A stretch of 64,000 nt of DNA from Poseidonibacter parvus (GTDB lineage: Bacteria; Campylobacterota; Campylobacteria; Campylobacterales; Arcobacteraceae): positions 1,736,001 through 1,800,000 of the forward strand of contig NZ_CP019070.1 in assembly GCF_001956695.1 (NCBI RefSeq). Direction: 5' to 3'. Of the stretch, positions 18,561-28,357 are shown piece by piece. The notes under the pieces are model-generated. The model did no database searches, was not told where the DNA came from, and saw nothing but the letters and a program-made list of their open reading frames with translations. A program made the translations under genes and the position numbers. Every line of letters starts with the position of its first letter. Within the stretch, counting starts at the first letter, position 1.

Positions 18561-20335
18561 CTAATAGATTAAACCTAATTTTTATTTTTATTTTTGTAAT
18601 TATGATTACTCTTTTATCAAGAGTATATTTTTTAAGTATTAAATCAAATACTTATTATGAAGAGTTATCAAAAAGAAATTATATAAGTAGAGTTAAGAAA
18701 ATTCCTGTTCGTGGTATTATTGAAGATAGAAATGGCAATAAGTTAGCTGTAAATCAAATGGGATTCTCAATTTTGATAAAACCTCATTTAAAATCTAAAA
18801 AAAATAAAGAAAAATTAAATGATGCAATAGATTTAATAGTAGAACATTTTCCAAAACAAGAAAAGAAAAAACTTTTAAGAGCCTATAACAGAAAAGATTC
18901 AGCATACAATCATGATTTTGTAAAAGTAGTAGATTATCTGCCATATCAAGAGTTTTTCCCAAAATACACTCTATTTTCATCAAAAGATACTATTAAAGTA
19001 GAGTCTGCTGTAAAGAGATTTTATCCATATAGAAAAGCAGCTTCTCATGTTATTGGTTATGTTGGAAAAGCTTCAAGATTAGATATTTTAAAAAATGAAC
19101 TCTCAGCTCATAACGGAATAATTGGTAAAAATGGTTTAGAAAAATTCTATAATGATAAGCTTCAAGGGGAAATTGGTTACAAAGATGTAAAGGTAAATGC
19201 TTTAAATAAAGAGATTGAAACTTTAGATGAAAAAGAACCTTCAATTGATAATAGTATAAAAATTTCACTTGATATTGAACTTCAAAAATATATACAAAAG
19301 ATATTTGGTAAAAGAAGTGGTGCTATTATAGTTATGGATGCAAATAATGGTGAAATTTTATCTGCTACATCTATGCCTGAATTTGATAATAATATTTTTG
19401 CATCAGGAATTTCCGTAAAAGAGTGGAATATCATGAGAAATGATTTAAATCATCCTTTTACAAACAAACTAATAAATGGATTATATCCTCCTGGATCTAT
19501 TATAAAAATGGGTGTTGCATTATCTTTCTTAGAAAATGGTTTAGATGAAAACTTTACTGTTCAATGTTCTGGTTCTATACGAATTGGAAATAGAAATTTT
19601 AGATGTTGGAAAAGTTCAGGTCATGGAAAAGTGACTTTTAGAAAAGCAATAAGAGAGAGTTGTGATGATTTCTTTTATAAAGGAAGTTTAGAAGTAGGTA
19701 TTAATAAAATATCTCAAACATTAGATAAATTTGGTTTTGGTAAGCAAACAGGAGTTGACCAAGTAAATGAGTTTTTTGGTGTAAACCCAAATAAATTATG
19801 GAAACAAAAGAAGTTCAAACAACCTTGGTATGTAGGTGAGACTGTAATTACGTCAATAGGTCAAGGGAATATGCTTGTAACTCCAATGCAAATGGCAAGA
19901 TATACTGCATTTTTAGCTACAGGAAAACTTCCAAAACCACACTTTTATAAAGCAAATTATGAAGAACCTGAAGATTTAAAAATACCAGAAAAAGAGCTTA
20001 GTATGCTAAGACAAGGGATGCATGATGTAACACATCATGCTAAAGGAACTGCAACAAGACATATAAAATCAAAAATTACAATTGCAGGGAAAACAGGAAC
20101 AGCTCAGGTTGTAAGTATTCCACAGTCTGAGAAAGTAAGAATGAAAGAAAGTGAACTGAAATACTTTCATAGATCACACGCTTGGCTTACTACTTATGGT
20201 CCTTATAAAAACCCCAAATATGTTGTAACTGCATTAGTTGAACATGGAGGTCATGGTGGTGAAGCTGCAGGTGGAATTGTTAGTAAAATATATGACAAAC
20301 TTTATGAGATGGAATATATCAAAAGTAGAGACTAA
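18557..20335 (+). CDS. mrdA: Penicillin-binding protein 2 (peptidoglycan transpeptidase)
   Basis: A 592-residue periplasmic transpeptidase anchored by one N-terminal segment (about 7-24). It starts with TTG at 18557, with GGAG 8 bases upstream and 4-base overlap with the upstream stop. After a dimerisation domain (RGIIEDRNG at about 53-61) come the SxxK motif in PPGSIIKMG (about 310-318), and KTGTAQV at about 511. PBP2 cross-links side-wall peptidoglycan with RodA and the Mre proteins. Family length is about 600. Confidence 0.95.
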   Translation: MTNRLNLIFIFIFVIMITLLSRVYFLSIKSNTYYEELSKRNYISRVKKIPVRGIIEDRNGNKLAVNQMGFSILIKPHLKSKKNKEKLNDAIDLIVEHFPKQEKKKLLRAYNRKDSAYNHDFVKVVDYLPYQEFFPKYTLFSSKDTIKVESAVKRFYPYRKAASHVIGYVGKASRLDILKNELSAHNGIIGKNGLEKFYNDKLQGEIGYKDVKVNALNKEIETLDEKEPSIDNSIKISLDIELQKYIQKIFGKRSGAIIVMDANNGEILSATSMPEFDNNIFASGISVKEWNIMRNDLNHPFTNKLINGLYPPGSIIKMGVALSFLENGLDENFTVQCSGSIRIGNRNFRCWKSSGHGKVTFRKAIRESCDDFFYKGSLEVGINKISQTLDKFGFGKQTGVDQVNEFFGVNPNKLWKQKKFKQPWYVGETVITSIGQGNMLVTPMQMARYTAFLATGKLPKPHFYKANYEEPEDLKIPEKELSMLRQGMHDVTHHAKGTATRHIKSKITIAGKTGTAQVVSIPQSEKVRMKESELKYFHRSHAWLTTYGPYKNPKYVVTALVEHGGHGGEAAGGIVSKIYDKLYEMEYIKSRD

Positions 20336-20401
20336 AGTCTTGAAATCATGACTTAATTGTTTTTTTGATATTATTATTTTAATTTTTACATAGGAATTTT
20401 T

Positions 20402-21130
20402 TTGAAACTATTATTAACATTATTACTTTTTACTGTATATGCATTTGCAGAAGATACAGCACCTATTGTAAATCTTTCAGTTGCAGCACTTGATGATCCT
20501 GCACAATTTGTAAAAACAATCAATATTGCAATTATTTTAACTCTATTTGTACTAGCACCTTCACTTATTTTAATGGTAACATCGTTTACTAGAATCGTAA
20601 TTGTTTTTTCACTGCTTAGACAAGCAATGGGACTTCAAACTACACCACCAACTCAAATTGTAATTTCTCTTGCTTTGATATTAACTATTTTTATTATGGA
20701 ACCTTATGCAAAGAAATCTTGGGAAGATGGTGTTGCTCCTTATATGGAAAAAAAGATTGGTTATGAGTTAGCTTTTGAGCGAGGAATTAAGCCTTTTAAA
20801 GAGTTTATGATAAAAAATACAAGAGAATCAGACATTGCCCTATTTTACCGTATTAAAAAAGAACCAAATCCTAAAAATATCGATGATGTGCCATTAACTC
20901 TTTTAATGCCTGCATTTATTGTAAGTGAGCTTAGGACTGCCTTTGAAATAGGCTTTTTGATATTTTTACCATTCTTAGTAATAGACATTATTGTAGCTTC
21001 CATTTTAATGTCTCTAGGGATGATGATGTTACCGCCTGTTATGATATCCTTACCTATAAAAATCATCTTCTTTATTGTAATAGATGGATGGCAGTTAATT
21101 ATTGGAAATCTAGCCCAATCGTTTAAGTGA
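20402..21130 (+). CDS. fliP: Flagellar type III export protein FliP
   Basis: A 242-residue export-gate subunit. It begins with TTG at 20402 after AGGA. A cleavable signal (LLLTLLLFTVYAFAEDT) precedes four membrane segments. Family signatures are present: SLILMVTSFTRIVIVFSLLR (about 58-77), GLQTTPPTQI, PAFIVSELRTAFEIGFLIFLPF and the final membrane loop. FliP pairs with FliQ and FliR, which are not nearby. It is a lone flagellar gene after mrdA, ending before a terminator at 21228-21261. Confidence 0.96.
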   Translation: MKLLLTLLLFTVYAFAEDTAPIVNLSVAALDDPAQFVKTINIAIILTLFVLAPSLILMVTSFTRIVIVFSLLRQAMGLQTTPPTQIVISLALILTIFIMEPYAKKSWEDGVAPYMEKKIGYELAFERGIKPFKEFMIKNTRESDIALFYRIKKEPNPKNIDDVPLTLLMPAFIVSELRTAFEIGFLIFLPFLVIDIIVASILMSLGMMMLPPVMISLPIKIIFFIVIDGWQLIIGNLAQSFK

Positions 21131-21227
21131 CGATTTTATGATACGTACAGAGATTTTAGCAATCGAAATTCCACTCAATTATTAACACCATTTACTTGCT
21201 AAAATGAAGATACTTTTATAGCAGTAT
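21131..21227. other. Start of the 471-base gap after fliP
   Basis: I see no gene here. The gap 21131-21601 holds, in order, this featureless stretch, a terminator (21228-21261), a repeat-rich promoter-like zone (21291-21338), and about 260 bases of AT-rich leader-like sequence with two TTGACA-like hexamers near 21514-21535. No frame longer than 30 codons has a credible RBS. Confidence 0.4.
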
Positions 21228-21261
21228 AAACACTCAATTTCGTATGATTTTGGGTGTTTTT
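21228..21261 (+). terminator. Rho-independent terminator after fliP
   Basis: AAACACTCAA (21228-21237) pairs with TTGGGTGTTT (21250-21259), a 10-bp stem with one G-T wobble and a 12-nt loop. T residues follow. Confidence 0.85.
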
Positions 21262-21290
21262 CACTAATTACAGCACACTTTCATCACATT

Positions 21291-21338
21291 CTTAACACTC
21301 TGTTAAGAGTCCAAATAGAACTCTTAAATCTATATAAT
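21291..21338 (+). promoter_or_regulatory. Overlapping palindromes/direct repeats before a TATAAT box
   Basis: CTTAACA-CTC-TGTTAAG (21291-21307) is a perfect inverted repeat, and TTAAGAGT (21303-21310) mirrors ACTCTTAA (21320-21327). Read another way, TTAACAC and TTAAGAG repeat with an 11-base period, the spacing used by OmpR/PhoB-type regulators. A TATAAT follows at 21333-21338. It is a candidate regulated promoter for the surface-protein cluster, whose first ATG is about 260 bases downstream. Confidence 0.45.
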
Positions 21339-21601
21339 AGATACTTTATAGCTCTCATATTTTAAGAATAACATTCTCCTAACTTACTATTTTCATACAT
21401 CAAGATAGCTTCAGTTAAAAAATATTTGAAATTTTAATACTTATTGTTATACTAAAATAACTAAAAAAATACACTACTCATAACAAATAGTTGTATAAAT
21501 TACATCATGATGATTTGACATGTAATTGACATAAGAAAATGATATTCTTAAAGTTATTTAATTAGATATACTTATACACAAAATAGACAATAAGGTAATG
21601 A

Positions 21602-23227
21602 ATGCAAAACTTCAAAAACATACTGATTTCTAGTATAACTGCATCTTTCTTGATAGCTTGTGGAGGTGGTGGAAGTTCTTCATCAAGTTCTTCATCACTC
21701 AAATCTTTATCAGGTACGATTATTGATGGTTACATCAAAGATGCTACTGTTTGCTTAGATATAAACTCAAATGGATTATGTGATACAACTGAACCATTAA
21801 CACAATCACTCGAAGATGGAACTTTTACTTTTAAAGATGTAGAAGTGGAAACAAACAAACTTTACCCTGTAATTTCAATAGGTGGTATTGATACGGCTAC
21901 AGGAAAAGCTTTTGATGGTGAGTTAAAGAATGTTTTTGATTCAAATACTATAAATAGTGGTGAATCTTTGACTATTTCACCATTAACTGATTTAGTAGCT
22001 ACTTCTTTTTTACAAAGTACTACAAAAGATGAATCAGCTTTACTTAGCTCAAGAGATACTATATCTACTGCATTAGGATTAACTACAGCTCAATTAGATA
22101 ATGATCCTATGAAAAACACAGAAGTTTTTGCAAAAGCTCAAGAGATTCAACAAATCAAAGAGTTAATAAAAACTAGTTCACAAAAGAATCTAAGTACACA
22201 ATTAACTATAGAGCAACAAAATAGTATCACAGAAGCATTGGTTAAACAAATAGCAGAAACTAATACAATTGATATTTCAAAGGTTTTAACTAATATTGAA
22301 ACAGATTTATCTATAACTATTCCAAGTAATGAGAAAACTTTTATAGTAGAACAATCAGATGAGATAAAAACAAATTTAACTATCTTATCAACTGATACAA
22401 CGATTGATATAACAAAATTAGACGAGATTCAGAATGCATTTGAAATACAAATGAATGATGCCTATACTATAATCAATAATGCTACAAGTACTGATATATT
22501 AACAAAGGTTACAATACCAGATGTAAGTACTTTACTTAACCAAGGTGAAGCTATAGCTACAAATACAGCACCCTATTTTCTAAATGGTACAGATAAAATC
22601 ACTTCAAAAACTATTTCATTAGATGAAAATGCTACTTTAGATTTATCTATCTTGGCAAAAGATGATGATAGTGACACTTTAACTTATACTCTAAGTGGAG
22701 TAGATAAAAATCATTTTGCATATAACAGCACAACATCAAAGTTAACATCTATTTCATTTGATCATGAGAACGCAATGGATGCAAACAATGACAATGTTTA
22801 TAATCTACAATTAATAGTAAATGATGGTAAAGAGAGATCATCTTTAAACTTATTACTTACTATTAATAACCTAGATGATAATACACCAATAATGAATGAC
22901 TTAGCAGATATTACTTTAAATAAAAATGATTCAGTTTATACATTAACACTAAATGCAACAGATTTAGATGGAACAGAAGTATCATATACAGCTGCATCAC
23001 AAAATACTGATGATTTATATACTCTAGCAGTAGAATTAAATGTATTAACAATCACACCAATAGTAAACAAATATGGAACAGATGTTATATCAATAACGGC
23101 TAGTTCAAATGGTAAATCAGTTACAAAAGCATTTAACTTAACTATCAAAGATACAGGTGCTTTAGTAATACCTACAAATACAGTATTACCACAACCACCA
23201 ATGATGCCAACACTACAAGGAAATTAA
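21602..23227 (+). CDS. Surface lipoprotein with cadherin-like domain
   Basis: A 541-residue exported protein. The lipobox FLIAC (Cys at about 20) is followed by GGGGSSSSSSSS, a flexible lipoprotein linker. Residues about 40-100 form a carboxypeptidase-regulatory-like beta domain (SGTIIDGYIKDATVCLDINSN). A helical region (about 120-300) follows. At about 310-420 there is a cadherin-like repeat with the calcium-site pattern LDENATLDLSILAKDDDSD and FDHENAMDANNDNVY, then a second beta-sandwich. It begins the accessory surface cluster and sits 3 bases from the next gene. Ligand unknown. Confidence 0.65.
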   Translation: MQNFKNILISSITASFLIACGGGGSSSSSSSSLKSLSGTIIDGYIKDATVCLDINSNGLCDTTEPLTQSLEDGTFTFKDVEVETNKLYPVISIGGIDTATGKAFDGELKNVFDSNTINSGESLTISPLTDLVATSFLQSTTKDESALLSSRDTISTALGLTTAQLDNDPMKNTEVFAKAQEIQQIKELIKTSSQKNLSTQLTIEQQNSITEALVKQIAETNTIDISKVLTNIETDLSITIPSNEKTFIVEQSDEIKTNLTILSTDTTIDITKLDEIQNAFEIQMNDAYTIINNATSTDILTKVTIPDVSTLLNQGEAIATNTAPYFLNGTDKITSKTISLDENATLDLSILAKDDDSDTLTYTLSGVDKNHFAYNSTTSKLTSISFDHENAMDANNDNVYNLQLIVNDGKERSSLNLLLTINNLDDNTPIMNDLADITLNKNDSVYTLTLNATDLDGTEVSYTAASQNTDDLYTLAVELNVLTITPIVNKYGTDVISITASSNGKSVTKAFNLTIKDTGALVIPTNTVLPQPPMMPTLQGN

Positions 23228-23230
23228 TCA

Positions 23231-25543
23231 ATGAAAAAGATATTTTTATTAACAACTATATTAGCTGGATCTTTATTCTCAGCAACATTCAATGTAAGTA
23301 CAACACCAGAGCTTAGAACTGCACTTAGCACTGCTTCTACAAATGGTGAGAATGATACTATTATTTTAGCTGATGGTACTTATAAGACTACAGATGATGG
23401 AGAGGGTACATTTGTCTTTTTAAATCAAGATTGTAAAAATATATCCTTAAGAGGAAGTGATGATAATGAAACTTTTTTAGATGGTAATTCAACAAATAGA
23501 GTTATAGAATTCTTAGGTGAATGTCAAAGTAATATTCATATAGAAAAACTTAGTATTCAAAATGGTAATGGCAATAATAGTGGTGCTGCAGGTATTTATT
23601 CTACACACGATATTTCTATAACTTCAAGTACCATAAATAATAATATAAATGCATTTGTAGGTGGCATACAAGCTAAAAATATTATAATTAGAAATTCAAA
23701 AATTTTAAATAATATAGGAGATAATACAGGAGGGGTATATACTGAATATAGTAAAAATTTTGAGATATATGATTCTAATATTTCTAATAATAAAGCTACA
23801 TCAACTCACACTGGGTCAAATGCTACTGGTGGTTTGAAGAATGTAGATAAAGTTTTTAATTGTTATTTTGAATCTAATGAAGTTTCTACAACTAATGCTA
23901 ATGCAGCAGTTAGCGCTACAACTATAGAAAATTCTTATTTTATTAATAATAAAGGACCACAAAGTTCATATACTGGTACAGGTAATTTATATAATTCTAT
24001 TGTAAAGGACAATGATAACATTGGATTTGCTGGTAACTCTATTAATAGTCTTTTTATTAATAACTCAACAGGATTGAAATTATGGGATGATGTCTCAATT
24101 GGGAATATTTTTATAGATAATCAAACAGCTATACAGACACTTGGTTCTGCAACAATTAAAAATACATTTTTTAGTAATGAAACTTATGATATTTTCAATG
24201 GATCAGATTCTAGCTTTCCAACAGTCTTGTTTAGTAATCTCAACTCCGAAAAAGTTATGGGTTCATTTGTTGAAAATTATCATACAATCTATACCACACT
24301 AGGCTTTGTAGATGAAGACAATGGAGATTATCATTTAACTCCAACATCAGACCTAATAGATGCAGGAACTACGACTATAGAAGGGCTCAATCTACCTACA
24401 ACAGACCTAGATGGAAAGGCCAGAATAGTTGGAGCTAGTATTGATATAGGACCATATGAGTTTAGTACAACAAGACCAACTATTAATTCATTTACATACA
24501 CTGGTAATACGCAAGAATTAAACGAACTTACTTTCACTACAAATTACACTTTAACAGATGGAAGATATATAAACAGTGTATCTTATGACTTTGAAAACAA
24601 TGAGACATGGACAACATCAAATACTCATACTTACAATACTGCTGGAACTTATACAGTAAAAGTAAAAATTACAGATAGTGAAGGCGAATTCTCAATACAA
24701 TCAAAAGAAATCATAATTACTGAACTTGACTTTGCAAGTATGACAAATGAACAGAAGCTGATAAAAGCTATTGACTCTCAATATTATGATGAAATAATAG
24801 CTATTATAAGTGATAAAGAATCTACATCTACAAGTTCAGGAATAACAACAGGTGAAAATAACGTAACTTCCGATCCTTCATCATATAATTTAATTACTAA
24901 AGCACAATCTGATAGCTTAGTTTCTTTATCTCAAACAAGTGGATACAATGATGGATTAATCGCTGGTAAACAATATGCACAAGATAACTTAGCTGAATTT
25001 AATCTAGTAACTACAACAACAAGAGATGCTGATGTTCAAGCTGCAACTACTTCTGGAATTACAACTGGTAAACAATATGTTCAAGACAACTTAACTGAGT
25101 TTAATTTAATTACAAAAACAGCTAGTGATATAGCAATTGCTAGTGCTATTACAACTGGTCAAGCTAATGTTACAGCCAATCCATCTACATTTGGACTTAT
25201 TACTATTGCTGACAAAGATACAGCTGTTAGTAGTGCAGTAGAACAAGGTAAACAGATAGTTCTTTCAAGTCCATCATCATTTGGATTAGAATTAAAAGAA
25301 CCATTAACAAAAGCTAAAATAGATGCTCTTTCAAGTGGTTGGCATAATATTTCAAGTCCTAGTGAAATTATGGACTTAACAATATTTGATAATGCTTCAA
25401 TAGTATGGATTTTTAATAGTACAAGTAACTCATGGGAAGCTTATTCATCAAATAGTACGTATATAAAACAAATAGAAAATGATTCAACTATAAAACTAGC
25501 TACAAAAATAAATGCTGCTGCTGGTATTTGGGTATTAAAATAA
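23231..25543 (+). CDS. Secreted beta-helix/PKD/repeat surface protein
   Basis: A 770-residue exported protein with a signal peptide (MKKIFLLTTILAGSLFSA). Residues about 20-390 are Asn/Ser/Ile-rich with regular short strands, as in right-handed parallel beta helices. They close with DLIDAGTTTIEGLNLPTTDLDGKARIV (split here for length) and IDIGPYEF, the choice-of-anchor-Q type end. A PKD domain follows (about 415-495, YDFENNETWTTSNTHTY). Five degenerate tandem repeats span about 537-690. The end has a compact W-rich domain (GWHNISS, IVWIFNSTSNSWEAY, GIWVLK). It may bind or process polysaccharide or adhere to surfaces, but no catalytic residues are recognised. Confidence 0.65.
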   Translation: MKKIFLLTTILAGSLFSATFNVSTTPELRTALSTASTNGENDTIILADGTYKTTDDGEGTFVFLNQDCKNISLRGSDDNETFLDGNSTNRVIEFLGECQSNIHIEKLSIQNGNGNNSGAAGIYSTHDISITSSTINNNINAFVGGIQAKNIIIRNSKILNNIGDNTGGVYTEYSKNFEIYDSNISNNKATSTHTGSNATGGLKNVDKVFNCYFESNEVSTTNANAAVSATTIENSYFINNKGPQSSYTGTGNLYNSIVKDNDNIGFAGNSINSLFINNSTGLKLWDDVSIGNIFIDNQTAIQTLGSATIKNTFFSNETYDIFNGSDSSFPTVLFSNLNSEKVMGSFVENYHTIYTTLGFVDEDNGDYHLTPTSDLIDAGTTTIEGLNLPTTDLDGKARIVGASIDIGPYEFSTTRPTINSFTYTGNTQELNELTFTTNYTLTDGRYINSVSYDFENNETWTTSNTHTYNTAGTYTVKVKITDSEGEFSIQSKEIIITELDFASMTNEQKLIKAIDSQYYDEIIAIISDKESTSTSSGITTGENNVTSDPSSYNLITKAQSDSLVSLSQTSGYNDGLIAGKQYAQDNLAEFNLVTTTTRDADVQAATTSGITTGKQYVQDNLTEFNLITKTASDIAIASAITTGQANVTANPSTFGLITIADKDTAVSSAVEQGKQIVLSSPSSFGLELKEPLTKAKIDALSSGWHNISSPSEIMDLTIFDNASIVWIFNSTSNSWEAYSSNSTYIKQIENDSTIKLATKINAAAGIWVLK
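24842..25302 (+). repeat. Five degenerate coding tandem repeats
   Basis: Units of about 30-38 residues in the beta-helix protein share the core (I/V)-T-T-G-x-x-x-V, an N/D-P-S or Q-D-N step, F/Y-x-L-I/V-T-K and a helix rich in A, S, D. The units begin near ITTGENNV, AGKQYAQD, TTGKQYVQD, TTGQANVT and QGKQIVLS. They look like a stalk or a binding array. Confidence 0.7.
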
Positions 25544-25617
25544 TATTGACTATAAAAGCGAAGCAAAAATTAGATCATTAGGGATAATAATGATTACATC
25601 AAACACAAGGAAAATAA

Positions 25618-28053
25618 GTGAAAATATTAAATAGTTTAATTTTATCAACAATAACTGCAGGTCTATTAATAGGATGTGGAGGTGGAGGTAGTGATGGAAG
25701 TAGTTCTTCTTCTATCACATCTAGTACAGGAACTCTAATTGATAATACTGTTTCAGGTGTTAAATATATAAATGGTTCAGATACAGGCTTTACTGATACA
25801 GATGGTAAATTTCCATATACATCTGGTTTAGTAGAATTTTACTTAGGTGGAATAAAAATTGGAGAGTTAAACTCTATGACTTCTGATAATAAAGTCTTTC
25901 TTCAAGATTTAATTGGACTTGAAAGAACAAATACTACTGATTCTAAATTACTTAAAATAGCTAATTTACTTCAATCATTAGATTCTGATCCTTTAACAGA
26001 TGAAATTGAAATTTTAAAGAGTGATTTTGATAAGTTTGAAAGTTCAACACAAAGTATTGATGCACTTGATGTGAATACAGTTCTTACTAATAATGGATTT
26101 ACTCCACTATCAGATGAAGATGTAAAAACACATATTGAGAATTCTTTAAAACAATTTGGTGAGATATCAGATACTACTGAACCTGAATTAATTAGTAGTT
26201 CAATTGTAAATGGAACTTTTGGTGTATCGATTAAACAATCAATAGTATTAACATTTTCAGAAACTATTCCAAAAGAATATATTACAAATGAATATTTTAT
26301 ATTAACAAATGATTTAAATAGTTCTAATGTTGATATAAAAATAGAAGCTAAAAATAAAGTAATTACAATAACACCAAGAAGTGACTTAGATTATTCTCAA
26401 TCTTATGAATTTGTAATTAGTTCAAAACTAAAAGATTTTGCAGGAAATACTTTATCAAATGATGGTGGGAATACTGATATTTTAATTGAATTTTTAGTTC
26501 AAGATGAACCAGATACTATAGCTCCAGTATTTACTTCACAATCAAGTATAAGTGTTGATGAAAATCAAACCTCAGCGTTAACAGTTACAGCTACAGATAA
26601 TTCATCAATAATATATGGATTAAGTGGTTTAGATGCCACTTCCTTTCGTATAAATTCAATCACTGGGGAGATATCTTTTATTATTTCACCTGACTATGAA
26701 ACAAAGAATTTATATTCTATTGATGCAATAGCTACTGACAGTTCCAATAATCAATCAACTCAAAATATCACTCTTCATATCAATGATGTTAATGAGATTA
26801 TTCCAGATACAACAGCTCCAACTTTAAGTAGTACAAATAAGACATTTAGAACTATAGTTGGAACTTCTTTAGCTTATGAGAGTGTTACAGCAACTGATAA
26901 TAATGACAACATTACCGTTTCATCACATGAAATAGTTGATTTTAATACTGCAGGAATATATGAAATAGAATATAGTGCTACTGACTCTTCCTCTAATAAA
27001 TCTTCTATTATACATACCTATGAGGTTTATGATATAGTAAATTCAGACATAACTGGAAAAACTTGGTTAGATAGAAATATTGGAGCAAAAGAAGTTTGTA
27101 ATGACATTTCAAATATCTATAATTGTATTGGTGATTACTTCCAATGGGGTAGATCTTCTGATGGACATGAGAAAACTTCAAGTCCTATATCTTCTTCATA
27201 TTCTGGACCATTAGCTACAACATTATATAATTTAGATAATACATTCATTCGTTCTGATAGTGATTGGATTATAGGAGGTGTAGATAGTGATGGATCACTA
27301 CGAAGTGATTTTTGGTCGCAAACTGATGGTACTTCTGTTTGTCCTTCTGGATTTAGAATTCCTACAAATGAAGAGCTTAGATTTGAATTAGTAACAGAAG
27401 ACATTAGAATAAATACAAGTTCTATTTATTCAATGGTACTAGGAAAAACTGATGTCTTTAATAGTTTTCTTAAGTTACCAAGTGGTGGTATGAGATGGAG
27501 ACAAAGTGGTACAGTATTACAGTTTGGGCATTATGGATATTATTGGACAAATAAAGGAATGTTATATTTTTCAGATGATCTAATATCGTCTATGAGTAAA
27601 GCGACAGATTATGCAAGAGGTATGAATATTAGATGTATTAAAGATGATGCCATAGTATATGAACCAAATGATTATTCTTCTATCTTACCAATGGAGGAAG
27701 TTGGTTCTTCAAAAAGTATTTCTTCTGCAACAATCAATACTACAACTACTGTTACATTAGCGGCAGGTAGTCAATTATACTTTAAAGTATCCAATATCTT
27801 AAATAGAAATTTCATTGTAAACAAATTCGAAATAAAAAGCTATTATAACAATGTCGAAACAATAAGATCTTCAACAAGTGATTTAGCTTTACTTAATAAT
27901 GGAATATTAGAACCTTATGAATCTATTCAATTAGGATATACATTAAACAATAATGAAACAGCAAACTATTGGACTGGTATTTATACATTAGTTGATAGCT
28001 ATACAAATGAAACTATTACAAGAAGTTTTATTTGGGATGGAACCAACTATTAA
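25618..28053 (+). CDS. Surface lipoprotein with Ig-like, cadherin-like and FISUMP domains
   Basis: An 811-residue lipoprotein. It starts with GTG at 25618 after AAGGAAA. Lipobox LLIGC (Cys at about 20), then GGGGSDGSSSSS. Residues about 200-300 form an SbsA-type Ig-like domain (LTFSETIPKEY, SYEFVISSKLKDFAGNTL), 305-390 a cadherin-like repeat, and 395-475 a HYR/DUF5011-like Ig domain. Residues about 478-680 match the Fibrobacter-type major paralogous domain: TWLDRNIGA, CPSGFRIPTNEEL, LPSGGMRWR, YYWTNKG and NIRCIKDD. A final beta domain follows. Probably an adhesin or a carbohydrate-linked surface protein. It is the last gene of the surface cluster. Confidence 0.7.
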   Translation: MKILNSLILSTITAGLLIGCGGGGSDGSSSSSITSSTGTLIDNTVSGVKYINGSDTGFTDTDGKFPYTSGLVEFYLGGIKIGELNSMTSDNKVFLQDLIGLERTNTTDSKLLKIANLLQSLDSDPLTDEIEILKSDFDKFESSTQSIDALDVNTVLTNNGFTPLSDEDVKTHIENSLKQFGEISDTTEPELISSSIVNGTFGVSIKQSIVLTFSETIPKEYITNEYFILTNDLNSSNVDIKIEAKNKVITITPRSDLDYSQSYEFVISSKLKDFAGNTLSNDGGNTDILIEFLVQDEPDTIAPVFTSQSSISVDENQTSALTVTATDNSSIIYGLSGLDATSFRINSITGEISFIISPDYETKNLYSIDAIATDSSNNQSTQNITLHINDVNEIIPDTTAPTLSSTNKTFRTIVGTSLAYESVTATDNNDNITVSSHEIVDFNTAGIYEIEYSATDSSSNKSSIIHTYEVYDIVNSDITGKTWLDRNIGAKEVCNDISNIYNCIGDYFQWGRSSDGHEKTSSPISSSYSGPLATTLYNLDNTFIRSDSDWIIGGVDSDGSLRSDFWSQTDGTSVCPSGFRIPTNEELRFELVTEDIRINTSSIYSMVLGKTDVFNSFLKLPSGGMRWRQSGTVLQFGHYGYYWTNKGMLYFSDDLISSMSKATDYARGMNIRCIKDDAIVYEPNDYSSILPMEEVGSSKSISSATINTTTTVTLAAGSQLYFKVSNILNRNFIVNKFEIKSYYNNVETIRSSTSDLALLNNGILEPYESIQLGYTLNNNETANYWTGIYTLVDSYTNETITRSFIWDGTNY

Positions 28054-28357
28054 GAAATACGTTTATAATTATATCCATTCTTCTTCTTAGGAGTTTGGAT
28101 ATCTTAATCCCATTCTAAATCACATTAACACTTGACTGTCAAGTGCAATCCAAAAACAACCTTCATAATCTTTTTCTATTCTAGCAATTGTTGTTTTTTC
28201 ATTTTCATCTAATGAGTAGGTTTTATATTTTTCTATTACTAGTACTGATTTAGTAATATTTTGAAAACTATATCACAATATATTATAAAGCAAAATACTC
28301 ACTTAGGGATTAGCAAAATGTATAAGTAACGATTTTACAAACCTTTTTGCTATGAAG
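28054..28357. other. Gap between surface cluster and djlA, with a possible gene remnant
   Basis: A 304-base gap. On the minus strand a frame of 51 codons (28272 to 28120, including stop) reads like real protein, for instance SLDENEKTTIARIEKDYEG, then CFWIALDSQVLM, but has no ATG/GTG/TTG start near its beginning and no RBS. It may be a decayed gene tail. The rest is AT-rich with no clear promoter or terminator. Confidence 0.3.

Noticed and set aside
20331-20364. Hairpin with T-run after mrdA
   Set aside because: The stem is only 5 bp with a poor loop. Transcription may run on into fliP, so no terminator was called.
21674-21700. Serine-linker direct repeat as a phase-variation tract
   Set aside because: There are only two copies of a 12-base unit, in-frame, in a lipoprotein linker. 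That is typical of low-complexity coding, not slippage.
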